Source: Pseudomonadota bacterium (GTDB taxonomy: Bacteria; Pseudomonadota; Gammaproteobacteria; Arenicellales; Poriferihabitantaceae). Taken from it: a stretch of 8,322 nt of DNA. Under the pieces are notes generated by a model. The model saw nothing but the letters and a program-made list of their open reading frames with translations, had not been told where the DNA came from and did not search any database. Position 1 is the stretch's first letter, and each line of letters begins with the position of its first letter. Location of the stretch: the NCBI GenBank assembly GCA_024226105.1, contig JAAELZ010000522.1, positions 1 to 8,322 on the forward strand, in the 5' to 3' direction. The translations under genes and the position numbers were made by a program. Below are positions 1-6,572 of this stretch, piece by piece.

Positions 1-782
1 GAAATATGCGTCACCAGCATCGCCATCGCGGCATCGCCATTGGCTGCCAGCGCACTGCCGCCGTTAAAACCAAACCAGCCAACCCATAACATACCGGCGC
101 CCGTTACGGTAAGCGTCATATTATGCGGCGGCATGGGCGTTTTACCAAAACCGGTTCGCGGGCCAACCATAAGCGCGGCCACCAATGCCGCTGTACCCGC
201 CGTGATATGCACAACCGTGCCACCGGCGAAATCCAGCAAACCCATCTGTCCCAGCCAGCCACCACCCCATACCCAGTGCGTGACGGGGATATAGACCAGC
301 AATAACCACAAAATTGTAAACCACAATACCACTGAAAATTTGATTCTTTCAGCGAAACCACCAATCACCAATGCAGGCGTTATCACTGCGAAGGTCATCT
401 GAAACAGTGCAAAAGCGGTTTCCGGAATGGTCCCTTCTACTGAACTTTCAAGCACGCCAGCAAACAATACCTTGCCCAGGCCACCAATAAACGCGTTCGC
501 GCTGCCACCATCGGTAAACGCAAGACTATAACCGGCGACAAGCCAGACTATTGAGGAAATCCCGGCGATCACAAAACACTGCATCAACACCGACAACACG
601 TTGCGACTGCGCGTCAGACCACCATAAAACAGTGCCAGGCCGGGCAGGGTCATAAACAGAACCAGCGCTGTTGAGGTGAGTATCCAGGCGGTATCTCCCG
701 TATCCACCTCAGCTGCCATCCCCAGTTGTGGGATCGCGAACAGCGCCAGAAGCGCTGCCACCATGTTCATATTAGAGCGCAT
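1..782 (-). CDS. amt: Ammonium transporter Amt (5' part, runs off the left edge)
   Basis: This is an inner-membrane channel that conducts ammonium/ammonia and is normally a trimer. The 260 visible residues align by eye with E. coli AmtB. They begin with a signal-peptide-like stretch (MRSNMNM, then a hydrophobic run ending GMA|AEVD). The residues matching the AmtB pore are visible: F131 (gate Phe107), W171 (Trp148), D183 in DFAGGTVVHI (Asp160), H191 (His168), F238 in GWFGFN (Phe215) and S242 (Ser219). The second pore histidine and the C-terminal tail lie outside the window. I chose the ATG at 782-780 because it gives a basic residue before the hydrophobic run and has GAGATGGA upstream. That start overlaps the glnK stop by 11 bp. 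ATGs at 770 and 764 are alternatives. Expression is probably coupled to glnK, whose product binds the cytoplasmic face of Amt. Confidence 0.95.
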   Translation of the reverse strand, partial: MRSNMNMVAALLALFAIPQLGMAAEVDTGDTAWILTSTALVLFMTLPGLALFYGGLTRSRNVLSVLMQCFVIAGISSIVWLVAGYSLAFTDGGSANAFIGGLGKVLFAGVLESSVEGTIPETAFALFQMTFAVITPALVIGGFAERIKFSVVLWFTILWLLLVYIPVTHWVWGGGWLGQMGLLDFAGGTVVHITAGTAALVAALMVGPRTGFGKTPMPPHNMTLTVTGAGMLWVGWFGFNGGSALAANGDAAMAMLVTHI

Positions 783-1110
783 CTTTATCCATCTCACCGG
801 TTCGTATACGCACAACGGATTCAATGTTGTGTACAAATATTTTCCCGTCTCCAACCTTACCGGTTCTTGCGGCCTCGGTAATGGCTTCGATCACCCCTTC
901 TACCTGAGTGGAATCTACTGCAATCTCGATCTTAACCTTGGGTTGAAAATCTACCGTGTATTCGGCACCACGATAGTGTTCGGTATGGCCCTTTTGCCGG
1001 CCAAAACCTTTAACCTCAATAACGGTCATGCCACTGACGCCCACTTCCGACAGCGCGTTGCGCACATCATCCAGACGAAACGGTTTAATAATTGCGGTGA
1101 TCATTTTCAT
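772..1110 (-). CDS. glnK: PII nitrogen regulatory protein GlnK
   Basis: This is a trimeric PII signal protein that senses ATP/ADP and 2-oxoglutarate and, when unmodified, blocks the Amt channel. The product has 112 residues, the usual PII length. It starts MKMITAIIKPF. The T-loop RGAEYTVDF carries Tyr51, the uridylylation site in Proteobacteria. The B-loop TGKVGDGKIF (83-92) and C-terminal R101 and R103 form the nucleotide site in the family. A ribosome binding site GAGGA (plus-strand 1118-1122) sits 7 nt before the ATG. The gene is directly upstream of amt and overlaps it, the standard glnK-amt arrangement, which is why I use glnK and not glnB. In this setting NtrC/sigma-54 control is usual, but I could not find a convincing GG-N10-GC promoter upstream. 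Confidence 0.97.
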   Translation of the reverse strand: MKMITAIIKPFRLDDVRNALSEVGVSGMTVIEVKGFGRQKGHTEHYRGAEYTVDFQPKVKIEIAVDSTQVEGVIEAITEAARTGKVGDGKIFVHNIESVVRIRTGEMDKDAL

Positions 1111-1163
1111 ATTTGTATCCTCAATTTGGTGATTCTATAGTTTCTCAATGTTTAATCTTATCC

Positions 1164-1258
1164 CGGTCACTACGAGTGAAGCGTGGCAATCCAAACATAA
1201 GCAGCACCTCGTAATATTATACTTTTAGGTTGCCACGTCGCTACGCTCCTCGCAATGA
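1164..1258. repeat. Inverted pair of short palindromic repeats upstream of glnK
   Basis: Two related arms of about 29-31 bp face each other: plus-strand 1164-1192 (core GCGTGGCAATCC) and 1228-1258 (core AGGTTGCCACGTCGC, ending CTCCTCGCAATGAT). The reverse complement of the second arm (core GCGACGTGGCAACCT) aligns with the first. The linker of about 35 bp is A/T-rich. I recall sequences of the type ATTGCGAGGAGC...GACGTGGCAAT as dispersed intergenic repeats in many proteobacterial genomes, so this is probably a paired REP-like or MITE-like unit. It lies about 55-150 bp ahead of the glnK start, where the promoter should be. Confidence 0.65.
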
Positions 1259-1713
1259 TAATCGTTTTATTGCGTTTACCCGACTACCAAAAAAGGCCTT
1301 CCAGGTTTTCTCGGAAAAACTCTCAATCGTTTAATGCAATAACAGAAAGCCTGTTTTTTGGCAATCTCTTCGAGCTTTTTGGCGCGAGTAATTTGCCTGT
1401 TCTAACCAGCCTCTTTCACATTCCCGCCACAAGCAACCGACATTAACTACGAGTAGTATACGACTGATATATTAGTCTCTGTAGTGTAGTGTATTGTTTA
1501 TTGATCCGCTCCTGATAAACCTCAACATTCCTCTGACAAACCGAACTCCGGCCAGCTATTGTTTGCTGCACTCAAAACGAACACAGGCAGACGGAAATTT
1601 TGGGTGCGTACTATAATAGTTTCTACTAATGCAAGCGAACCCAGCTTATTATAGCTGGGCTAAATTTTCCAATTACTCTATGACGCTCTAAGGGGCGGTA
1701 TGGCTATATTATA
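1259..1713. other. Gene-free stretch with small inverted repeats
   Basis: No reading frame here has coding character; those present are short, lack ribosome binding sites and have unnatural composition. Visible structure includes ACTAC-GA-GTAGT at 1446-1457, an imperfect 16-bp palindrome at 1462-1477 (GACT...AGTC arms), and two tandem GTAGT copies at 1481-1490. A separate hairpin at 1640-1659 is listed on its own. On the minus strand near 1350-1390 a short patch reads KKLEEIAKK, but it is enclosed by stops. I see no RNA gene. Confidence 0.5.
1640..1659. repeat. 7-bp stem hairpin
   Basis: CCCAGCT (1640-1646) pairs perfectly with AGCTGGG (1653-1659) across a 6-nt loop. Downstream on the plus strand is CTAAATTTTCC, a weak T-run, so it could be a poor plus-strand terminator. 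There is no plus-strand gene upstream for it to serve, and on the minus strand it lacks a T-run. Its function is unknown. Confidence 0.45.
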
Positions 1714-1834
1714 AAAGGGGGACCGAGGGGGATTTGCTTTTAGGTGCCAGAAATCAATGGCTGTCAATCATATCTGGTTTTCGCAAATCTCCCCCAACCC
1801 CTCTTTGTTAAAGAGGGGAGCTTTGGCGACACCC
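1714..1834. repeat. REP/MITE-like element, tandem copy 1
   Basis: This 121-bp unit is repeated 170 bp further on with five mismatches, all A/G transitions. It begins with the head AAAGGGGGACCGAGGGGG, has an approximately 45-bp internal spacer containing GTGCCAGAAATCAATGG, and ends with the opposite-facing head AAATCTCCCCCAACCCCTC followed by a perfect palindrome (CCCCTCTTT ... AAAGAGGGG, 1798-1818). The two heads are reverse-complement versions of one sequence, so the unit is a paired inverted element resembling a BIME or a non-autonomous MITE. Unlike copy 2, it lacks the left half of its first palindrome. Confidence 0.75.
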
Positions 1835-1870
1835 ACCCAAATGGAAGGTGCTGCGAATTGACAGAAATAC

Positions 1871-2004
1871 TTCCCCCTTTTAGAAAGGGGGACCGAGGGG
1901 GATTTGCTTTTAAGTGCCAGAGATCGGTGGCTGTCAATCATATCTGGTTTTCGCAAATCTCCCCCAACCCCTCTTTATTAAAGAGGGGAGCTTTGGCGAC
2001 ACCC
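1871..2004. repeat. REP/MITE-like element, tandem copy 2
   Basis: This is the second copy of the unit. It is complete at its left end, where CCCCCTTT TAG AAAGGGGG (1873-1890) forms a palindrome head. The core 1884-2004 matches 1714-1834 with five differences. It ends with the palindrome CCCCTCTTT ATT AAAGAGGGG. It lies just behind the stop of the ybiI-like gene, so on the minus strand it could act as a structured 3' end for that transcript. Open frames reading through this unit encode translated repeat and are not genes. Confidence 0.75.
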
Positions 2005-2029
2005 TCAATTGGGTAAGGATATCAGTTCT

Positions 2030-2296
2030 TCAACGTAGCTGGCTATCCTTGCTACCACGACGGTTGTAGGCACTAAAGCCTTTTAGCGCTTTATCTGCTG
2101 CCGATTGGCAATCTATACAAAAATGCACGCCGGGCACCGCTTTACGTCGGGCCTCTGGAATAGCTGCGCCGCACTCTTCACAATCTACGAGACTTTTTCC
2201 CTTTGGAATCTGTTCACGTATGCGTTTTACCGCATCTTCAACACTGGCATCGATCTGCTCCTGAACTGATCCGTCTTTCGCCCAACCTCCGGCCAT
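2030..2296 (-). CDS. DksA/TraR-family C4 zinc-finger protein, YbiI-like
   Basis: This is a small zinc-finger protein of 88 residues, the same length as E. coli YbiI, which it closely resembles from MAGGWAKDGSV at the start to GYNRRGSKDSQLR-like residues at the end (here YNRRGSKDSQLR). The zinc ligands are CEEC and CIDC, spaced as in the DksA/TraR finger, with the family sequence IPEARRKAVPGV between them. It lacks the long coiled coil of DksA. Relatives are thought to act at RNA polymerase, but the role of YbiI itself is not established to my knowledge. I chose the ATG at 2296-2294 over one 30 bp upstream because it matches the family N-terminus exactly. The ribosome binding site is weak. Confidence 0.93.
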   Translation of the reverse strand: MAGGWAKDGSVQEQIDASVEDAVKRIREQIPKGKSLVDCEECGAAIPEARRKAVPGVHFCIDCQSAADKALKGFSAYNRRGSKDSQLR

Positions 2297-2441
2297 GAGA
2301 AACCCGCAAAAACTCCAGTATACCAATCAGACTGGGAAGCAACAATAGTCTATCTCGCAGTAGCAGCATCAGAAACTTTAAGATAGACCAAACTACATCG
2401 GGCACTAAATTCCAGACACTGGAATCCCGAATTTTTGGCAT
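2238..2441 (-). CDS. Doubtful 67-residue membrane ORF overlapping the ybiI-like gene
   Basis: The frame begins MPKIRDSSVWNLVPDVVW and continues with one strongly hydrophobic stretch (about residues 15-47, rich in Leu and Ile), then a basic tail. AAAGGGTTATT precedes the ATG, a plausible ribosome binding site. It overlaps the first 59 bp of the ybiI-like gene in another frame, and its last part (RRLGERRISS...) is clearly shadow translation of that gene. It may be a small membrane protein, a decayed gene or chance. I do not recognise it. Confidence 0.22.
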   Translation of the reverse strand: MPKIRDSSVWNLVPDVVWSILKFLMLLLRDRLLLLPSLIGILEFLRVSHGRRLGERRISSGADRCQC

Positions 2442-2500
2442 AATAACCCTTTGAAGAAGCGTTTTGCTACCTGATACCCGAAGGCAATTCTAAAGATGGC

Positions 2501-2516
2501 GTAACATCCCTGTTAC
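2501..2516 (+). promoter_or_regulatory. Perfect inverted repeat in the nhaA leader
   Basis: GTAACA-TCCC-TGTTAC is a 6-bp perfect inverted repeat with a 4-nt loop, ending 17 nt before the nhaA ATG and just before the GAGA ribosome binding site. It could be a small operator or an mRNA hairpin influencing initiation. In E. coli nhaA is controlled by NhaR, but no nhaR gene is visible next to this nhaA and I cannot assign a regulator. Confidence 0.35.
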
Positions 2517-2533
2517 CGACGAGATAAAACGAT

Positions 2534-3922
2534 ATGAATAACGAAAATAGCCCTGAATCAAACCAGGAAGACGGCATATACAACGCGCCCTGGGAAAAAA
2601 GTTTCGACCGGATTCTTACGCCTTTTGAAGAATTCATTCATCGCCAGACCACCAGTGGGCTGCTGCTGATGGTTATGGCCGTTATCGCCCTGGTACTGGC
2701 TAACGGGCCGCATGCTGAAACCTACAGTAATGTCATTCACACCTACATCAGCATCGGCGTCGGTGACTGGGCGCTAAAAATGACCCTGCAACATTGGGTC
2801 AACGATGGCCTGATGGTATTATTTTTCTTCGTTGTCGGCCTGGAACTCAAGCGCGAGTTCCTGGTGGGCGAACTGGCCAATCCACGCAACGCGACGATGC
2901 CGATTGCGGCGGCAATTGGCGGCATGGTGGTACCGGCGCTGATTTACTTCGCGTTGAATCCCAGCGGCGATGCCGCGCTCGGATGGGGTGTGCCGATGGC
3001 GACCGATATTGCGTTCGCAGTCGGCGCGCTGGCCCTGCTCGCGAGTCGCGTACCCAAGGCATTGATCACCTTCCTGGTCGCACTGGCGATTGTTGACGAC
3101 CTGGGCGCAGTGATGGTGATTGCTTTTTTTTATACCGACAGTATCGCCCTGCTACCCTTAATGACCGCCGGCGCGCTATTTGGCCTGCTGCTGGTGCTGA
3201 ATCTGATAGGCATACGCCTAACCCTGCCTTATTTTATCGTCGCCGTGTTTCTCTGGTATGCGCTGCTTCAATCGGGAGTACACGCAACTATCGCCGGCAT
3301 TCTGGGCGCTATGTCTGTTCCCGCGGTTCCCAAATATAACCCTGAGCGTTTCAGTGAACATGTCGGGGAACTGATGAGTCGTTTTGATGCCAGCTATCAG
3401 CATGGGAGAAGCATTATGACCAACGAGTCTTTGCGTGGTATCGTACAGACATTGAATAACGGCGTACATGCCGTTGAGGCACCCTTGCAGCGGCTGGAGC
3501 ACATCTGGCACCTGCCTGTGGCCTATTTGGTGATCCCGATATTCGCACTGGTCAACGCCGGTATCCCGATGGAATTGAGTACTCTAGGTGATACGCTTTC
3601 AAACCCGGTCATGATGGGCGTTTCGCTAGGGCTGGTTGTGGGCAAATTCGTCGGTATAACCGGGTTCAGCTGGGTAGTCCTGAAGCTGGGCATCGCACGC
3701 CTGCCCAAAGACACCCGCTTTACCCAAATCGCGGGCGTATCACTACTGGCCGGCATAGGTTTTACCATGTCCATTTTCGTCGCACAACTTGGTTTCGGTG
3801 AGCGCGAGGACCTGCTATTGATGGCCAAAACCGGTATCCTGCTAGCCTCCGTGCTGGCGGGTCTGATGGGTTATGTTTGGCTCTACCTGGTGAGTAAGCC
3901 GGCAGATTCAAAGAGCGAATAA
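2534..3922 (+). CDS. nhaA: Na+/H+ antiporter NhaA (long form)
   Basis: This inner-membrane antiporter exchanges cytoplasmic Na+ (or Li+) for external H+ and supports pH and sodium homeostasis. The 462 residues cover the whole family and are clearly longer than the E. coli protein of about 388. The ion-binding residues are present: D188 and D189 in AIVDDLGA (E. coli Asp163/164), D158 in MATDIAFAVG (Asp133) and K371 in GKFVGI (Lys300). A hydrophilic N-terminal tail of about 30 residues precedes the first helix. The other extra length is a polar insert of some 35 residues (around 275-330, from VPKYNPERFSEH to APLQRLEHIW), where E. coli has only a short loop. GAGATAAAACGAT precedes the ATG. The next gene starts directly after the stop, so the two are probably cotranscribed. 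Confidence 0.97.
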   Translation: MNNENSPESNQEDGIYNAPWEKSFDRILTPFEEFIHRQTTSGLLLMVMAVIALVLANGPHAETYSNVIHTYISIGVGDWALKMTLQHWVNDGLMVLFFFVVGLELKREFLVGELANPRNATMPIAAAIGGMVVPALIYFALNPSGDAALGWGVPMATDIAFAVGALALLASRVPKALITFLVALAIVDDLGAVMVIAFFYTDSIALLPLMTAGALFGLLLVLNLIGIRLTLPYFIVAVFLWYALLQSGVHATIAGILGAMSVPAVPKYNPERFSEHVGELMSRFDASYQHGRSIMTNESLRGIVQTLNNGVHAVEAPLQRLEHIWHLPVAYLVIPIFALVNAGIPMELSTLGDTLSNPVMMGVSLGLVVGKFVGITGFSWVVLKLGIARLPKDTRFTQIAGVSLLAGIGFTMSIFVAQLGFGEREDLLLMAKTGILLASVLAGLMGYVWLYLVSKPADSKSE

Positions 3923-4822
3923 ATGCGCAGTAAGCAGTTCGGGTTGCTATGTTTAATGTGCGCCTTTGGTGTGCATGGCCCGGCGCTGGCCGAAACCCCG
4001 GGTTCTGATCCCACCGCAGCGATGCAGGCGCTGTACGAACGTGTTCGCAGCACACTGGACAATCCTACGCCGGAAAATCCTTTTTATCTCGATGCCAGTA
4101 GCACGGAAGAAACCGAATCGGGCGAGGCCGCTGTCTATTTGCCCTTAAGCCTGGATGAAGTTGCCAGCGCCCTTGGGCCGGTCAGTAACTGGTGTAACAT
4201 TATGCCACTGCATATCAATGTAAAAACCTGTACTTACAATCAGGCTGGCGACCTCATGAACCTCTACATGGGGCGTAAGTTCTATCAAACGCCTGACGAT
4301 GCCTTCGAGCTCACCTATCGTTTCAAAACCCATAAGTCAGACAATTACTTCGCCGCCATTGCGCACGCTGAAAAAGGCCCGCTGAAAACCAGTGATTACC
4401 AGATAAAACTGGAATTCATCAGCATTGATGGGAAAACGTTTGCTCGTATTTTTGTCTCCAACCAACAGAGCTGGATGAGCAGGAAAGGCATGGAGGTCTA
4501 CCTCTCAACACTCGGGAAAGGCAAACGGGGAATCAAGGTAATAAACCTCGACAAACAGGGAGAACCAGTCTACTCGAATGGTGCAATCGGTGTGGCTGAA
4601 CGCAACCTGGTAAGGTATTATTTTGCTTTCATGACTTTCTTCAACAGCAGTGTCGAATCAGGTTCGGCTGAGCGCTACGAACATCAGCTCAATGACTGGT
4701 TTGATCGAACCGAAACCTATCCGCAACTGTACGAAATGAGCCGGCAGGAATACCTGGACAGCAAACGTAAAGAACGGGAAAACCAGCTGGTGCTACAAAA
4801 GACCGCATTCGCAAATAAATAA
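3923..4822 (+). CDS. Exported conserved protein of unknown function, coupled to nhaA
   Basis: The product has 299 residues with a clear Sec signal peptide: MRSKQF, a hydrophobic core, and an AxA-type site ALA|ETPG after residue 23. The mature part has no further membrane helix and ends in a charged helix rich in Lys, Glu and Arg. Distinctive features are W90-C91 in SNWCNIMPLHINVKTC (C91 and C103 may form a disulfide), GRKFYQTP, GPLKTSDYQIKLEF, STLGKGKRGIKV and AERNLVRYYFAFMTFF. I recall uncharacterised exported proteins of similar length and pattern from pseudomonads, with no assigned function. The strand/helix pattern is compatible with an SRPBCC/START-like fold, but that is a guess. Its ATG directly follows the nhaA stop (TAAATG), indicating translational coupling and possibly a shared role in ion or envelope stress. 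Confidence 0.88.
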   Translation: MRSKQFGLLCLMCAFGVHGPALAETPGSDPTAAMQALYERVRSTLDNPTPENPFYLDASSTEETESGEAAVYLPLSLDEVASALGPVSNWCNIMPLHINVKTCTYNQAGDLMNLYMGRKFYQTPDDAFELTYRFKTHKSDNYFAAIAHAEKGPLKTSDYQIKLEFISIDGKTFARIFVSNQQSWMSRKGMEVYLSTLGKGKRGIKVINLDKQGEPVYSNGAIGVAERNLVRYYFAFMTFFNSSVESGSAERYEHQLNDWFDRTETYPQLYEMSRQEYLDSKRKERENQLVLQKTAFANK

Positions 4823-4896
4823 ATTGGCTACGCTTTGAGACGCAGGATGCGGTGATTAAGAACCGGCTGAAAGCGCAGAATACTCACGCATTTGAG

Positions 4897-5065
4897 CCCC
4901 CTCTTTAGCAAAGAGGAGCTGGGGAAGATTTGGAACGAATATCAAATACTGAACTATCAACGTATTGGTTGCATTTCAAAATCCCCCTCGGCCCCTTTTT
5001 CAAAGAGGGAGGTTTTCCGTCATTTTGCGAAACCCTCTGGCAAAGAGAGGCCGGGGGATATTTTA
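4897..5065. repeat. Diverged cluster of REP-like palindromes
   Basis: Three related hairpins are seen: CCCCTCTTTAGCAAAGAGG with a following GGGGAAGATTTGG (4897-4933), AAAATCCCCCTCGGCCCC with CTTTTTCAAAGAGGG (4978-5013), and CCCTCTGGCAAAGAGAGG with GGGGGATATTTT (5033-5065). The first two face each other, as in the tandem element at 1714-2004. The third is an extra head. The sequence between them differs from the other copies, so this looks like an older, degraded copy. It lies behind the nhaA operon and may act as the structured 3' end of its mRNA. Confidence 0.7.
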
Positions 5066-5078
5066 ACCCTCTCCAATT

Positions 5079-5094
5079 CGGGGAATACTCCCCG
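5079..5094. repeat. Hairpin CGGGGA-ATAC-TCCCCG
   Basis: A perfect 6-bp G/C-rich stem with a 4-nt loop lies 60 bp upstream of the yeeE-like gene. There is no T-run on either side, so it is not an intrinsic terminator. It could be an operator for the downstream gene or the outermost piece of the adjacent repeat cluster. Confidence 0.35.
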
Positions 5095-5153
5095 GCAGAC
5101 CTTAGCCGTTAGAATAGACCCACTATAGCAACATCAGACTACAGAGGAAAATA

Positions 5154-6422
5154 ATGTTATTTGAAGATTTTGCATCTGCCTGGCAGATATTTCTCGCAGC
5201 AGGTTTTATTCTTGCGCTGGTCATGGGCGCGGTGGTAAACAAAACCGGCTTCTGCACCATGGGTGCGGTCTCCGACTGGGTCAACATCGGCGATACCGGT
5301 CGCTTTCGCGCCTGGTTTCTGGCCATGGGCATCGCCATGCTCGGCGTGATTATCTTTGAATACCTCGGGGTCACGCGCCCTGACGACGCTTTCCCACCTT
5401 ATCGCATGAGCGATCTTGTATGGCTGGAAAACATCCTGGGCGGCCTGATGTTCGGGGTCGGCATGACCTTCGCCAGCGGCTGCGGCAACAAAAACCTGGT
5501 GCGCCTGGGGGCAGGCAACTTCAAGGCATTGATCGTATTGTCGATTATTGCCCTGATTGCCTACTTCATGGTCAACCCCTTTCCGGGCAGCGACAAAACA
5601 CTGTTCTCAACCCTGTTCTACCCCTGGACCAGCCTCACCACGATCAGCCTGGATACTCCACAGGATCTCGGCAGCATGTTAGCCGGTACTGACAACGTTG
5701 TGATGGGACGCCTGATTGTCGGTTTAATCCTGGGCCTGGGCCTGGTTTTCATCGCATTTATGTCTAAGGATTTCAGGAAAGATAAAGACCACGCACTCGC
5801 TGGAATTGTGATCGGCCTTGCCGTCCTGGGTGCCTGGATCACAACCAGCCTGATTATGGTAAACGCCGATGGGGAAATTGTTTCACTCTCATCCTATTAC
5901 ACCGACTGGGATCTTTACGCCTTTGATGACGTTGGCAAACCGGCTATGGGTGCACCCCTTAGCCCGCAATCCTATACCTTCATAAACCCGACAGGCCAGG
6001 CACTTGGTTATCTGGCCGTAGGCAAAGCAGCCTCCAACTTCCTCACCTTCGGCATCGTTGCCGCGCTGGGCGTTATTGTCGGCTCTTTTCTGTGGGCACT
6101 TTTTAGCAAAGGCCTGCGTTTTGAATGGTTTGCCTCCTTCAAAGATTTTTATACCCACGTCATTGGCGCAATTCTCATGGGTTTCGGCGGTGTACTCGGC
6201 ATGGGCTGCACCATTGGCCAGGGTATCACCGGCGTCTCGACCCTGGCGCTTGGTTCTTTTTTGACCGTTTTTTCAATCATCATCGCCAGTGCACTCACAA
6301 TGAAAGTGCAATACTATAAAATGGTGTACGAAGAAGAAGCGAGCTTTGCTAAAGCACTGGTAGCGGGCATGGCGGACCTAAAGTTGCTGCCCGATGGTCT
6401 GCGTAAACTGGACAAGGTCTAA
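5154..6422 (+). CDS. YeeE/YedE-family (DUF395/Sulf_transp) sulfur-compound transporter
   Basis: This polytopic inner-membrane protein has 422 residues and alternating hydrophobic helices across its length. Characterised relatives (YeeE/TsuA) import thiosulfate using conserved cysteines that relay the substrate. The three family motifs are present: NKTGFCTMGA (C34), ASGCGNKNLVRLG (C110) and GMGCTIGQGITG (C352). It is longer than YeeE of about 350 residues because of a polar loop around 235-290 (YYTDWDLYAFDDVG region, probably periplasmic) and a soluble tail after about 390 (YYKMVYEEEASF to LDKV). AGAGGAAA, 3 nt before the ATG, is a strong ribosome binding site. No TusA/YeeD-like gene or other sulfur gene is adjacent, so the substrate (thiosulfate, another sulfur species, or a selenium compound) is open. 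Confidence 0.93.
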   Translation: MLFEDFASAWQIFLAAGFILALVMGAVVNKTGFCTMGAVSDWVNIGDTGRFRAWFLAMGIAMLGVIIFEYLGVTRPDDAFPPYRMSDLVWLENILGGLMFGVGMTFASGCGNKNLVRLGAGNFKALIVLSIIALIAYFMVNPFPGSDKTLFSTLFYPWTSLTTISLDTPQDLGSMLAGTDNVVMGRLIVGLILGLGLVFIAFMSKDFRKDKDHALAGIVIGLAVLGAWITTSLIMVNADGEIVSLSSYYTDWDLYAFDDVGKPAMGAPLSPQSYTFINPTGQALGYLAVGKAASNFLTFGIVAALGVIVGSFLWALFSKGLRFEWFASFKDFYTHVIGAILMGFGGVLGMGCTIGQGITGVSTLALGSFLTVFSIIIASALTMKVQYYKMVYEEEASFAKALVAGMADLKLLPDGLRKLDKV

Positions 6423-6445
6423 CCCACCGAATTAAACCGAAAAAG

Positions 6446-6572
6446 TTCCCCTCTTTGAAAAAGAGGGGTTGGGGGAGATTTGAACGCTAGCAATCGATGC
6501 TTGATTGTCAGCAAAACTCTAACCTCGGCAAATCCCCCTCAGTCCCCCTTTGTTAAAGGGGGAGGTATTTTG
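6446..6572. repeat. REP/MITE-like element behind the yeeE-like gene
   Basis: The same architecture as at 1714-2004: a palindrome CCCCTCTTT-GAAA-AAGAGGGG followed by TTGGGGGAGATTTG (to 6482), a spacer of about 45 bp containing GCTTGATTGTCAGC, then the inverted head GCAAATCCCCCTCAGTCCCC with CTTTGTTAAAGGGGGAGG (to about 6563). It begins about 24 bp after the yeeE stop. The first hairpin may stabilise or end that transcript, although no T-run follows it. Confidence 0.75.

Noticed and set aside
676..1140. Plus-strand 154-codon ORF antisense to glnK
   Set aside because: It is entirely explained as the complement of glnK and the amt start, which are certain.
1111..1260. Sigma-54 promoter for glnK
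   Set aside because: Several GG-containing stretches were checked on the minus strand, but none has GC at the required 10-bp spacing; the closest (GGCAACCTAAAAGT) has GT.
1340..1395. Minus-strand patch KKLEEIAKK resembling the start of UbiK/BMFP proteins
   Set aside because: It is closed by stops on both sides within about 40 codons, shows no further similarity and points the wrong way for the usual glnK-ubiK arrangement.
1714..2004. CRISPR array
   Set aside because: There are only two long units of 121 bp at 170-bp spacing with internal palindromes, not short repeats with unique spacers.
1744..2016. Open frames on both strands through the tandem repeat
   Set aside because: Their translations (for example PLFNKEGLGEIC and SPSVPLSKRG) are repeat sequence in different frames, repeated in both units, with no ribosome binding site.
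2794..3096. Alternative-frame ORFs within nhaA and the yeeE-like gene
   Set aside because: These are shadow frames with Arg-, Gly- and Pro-rich composition inside clearly conserved genes.
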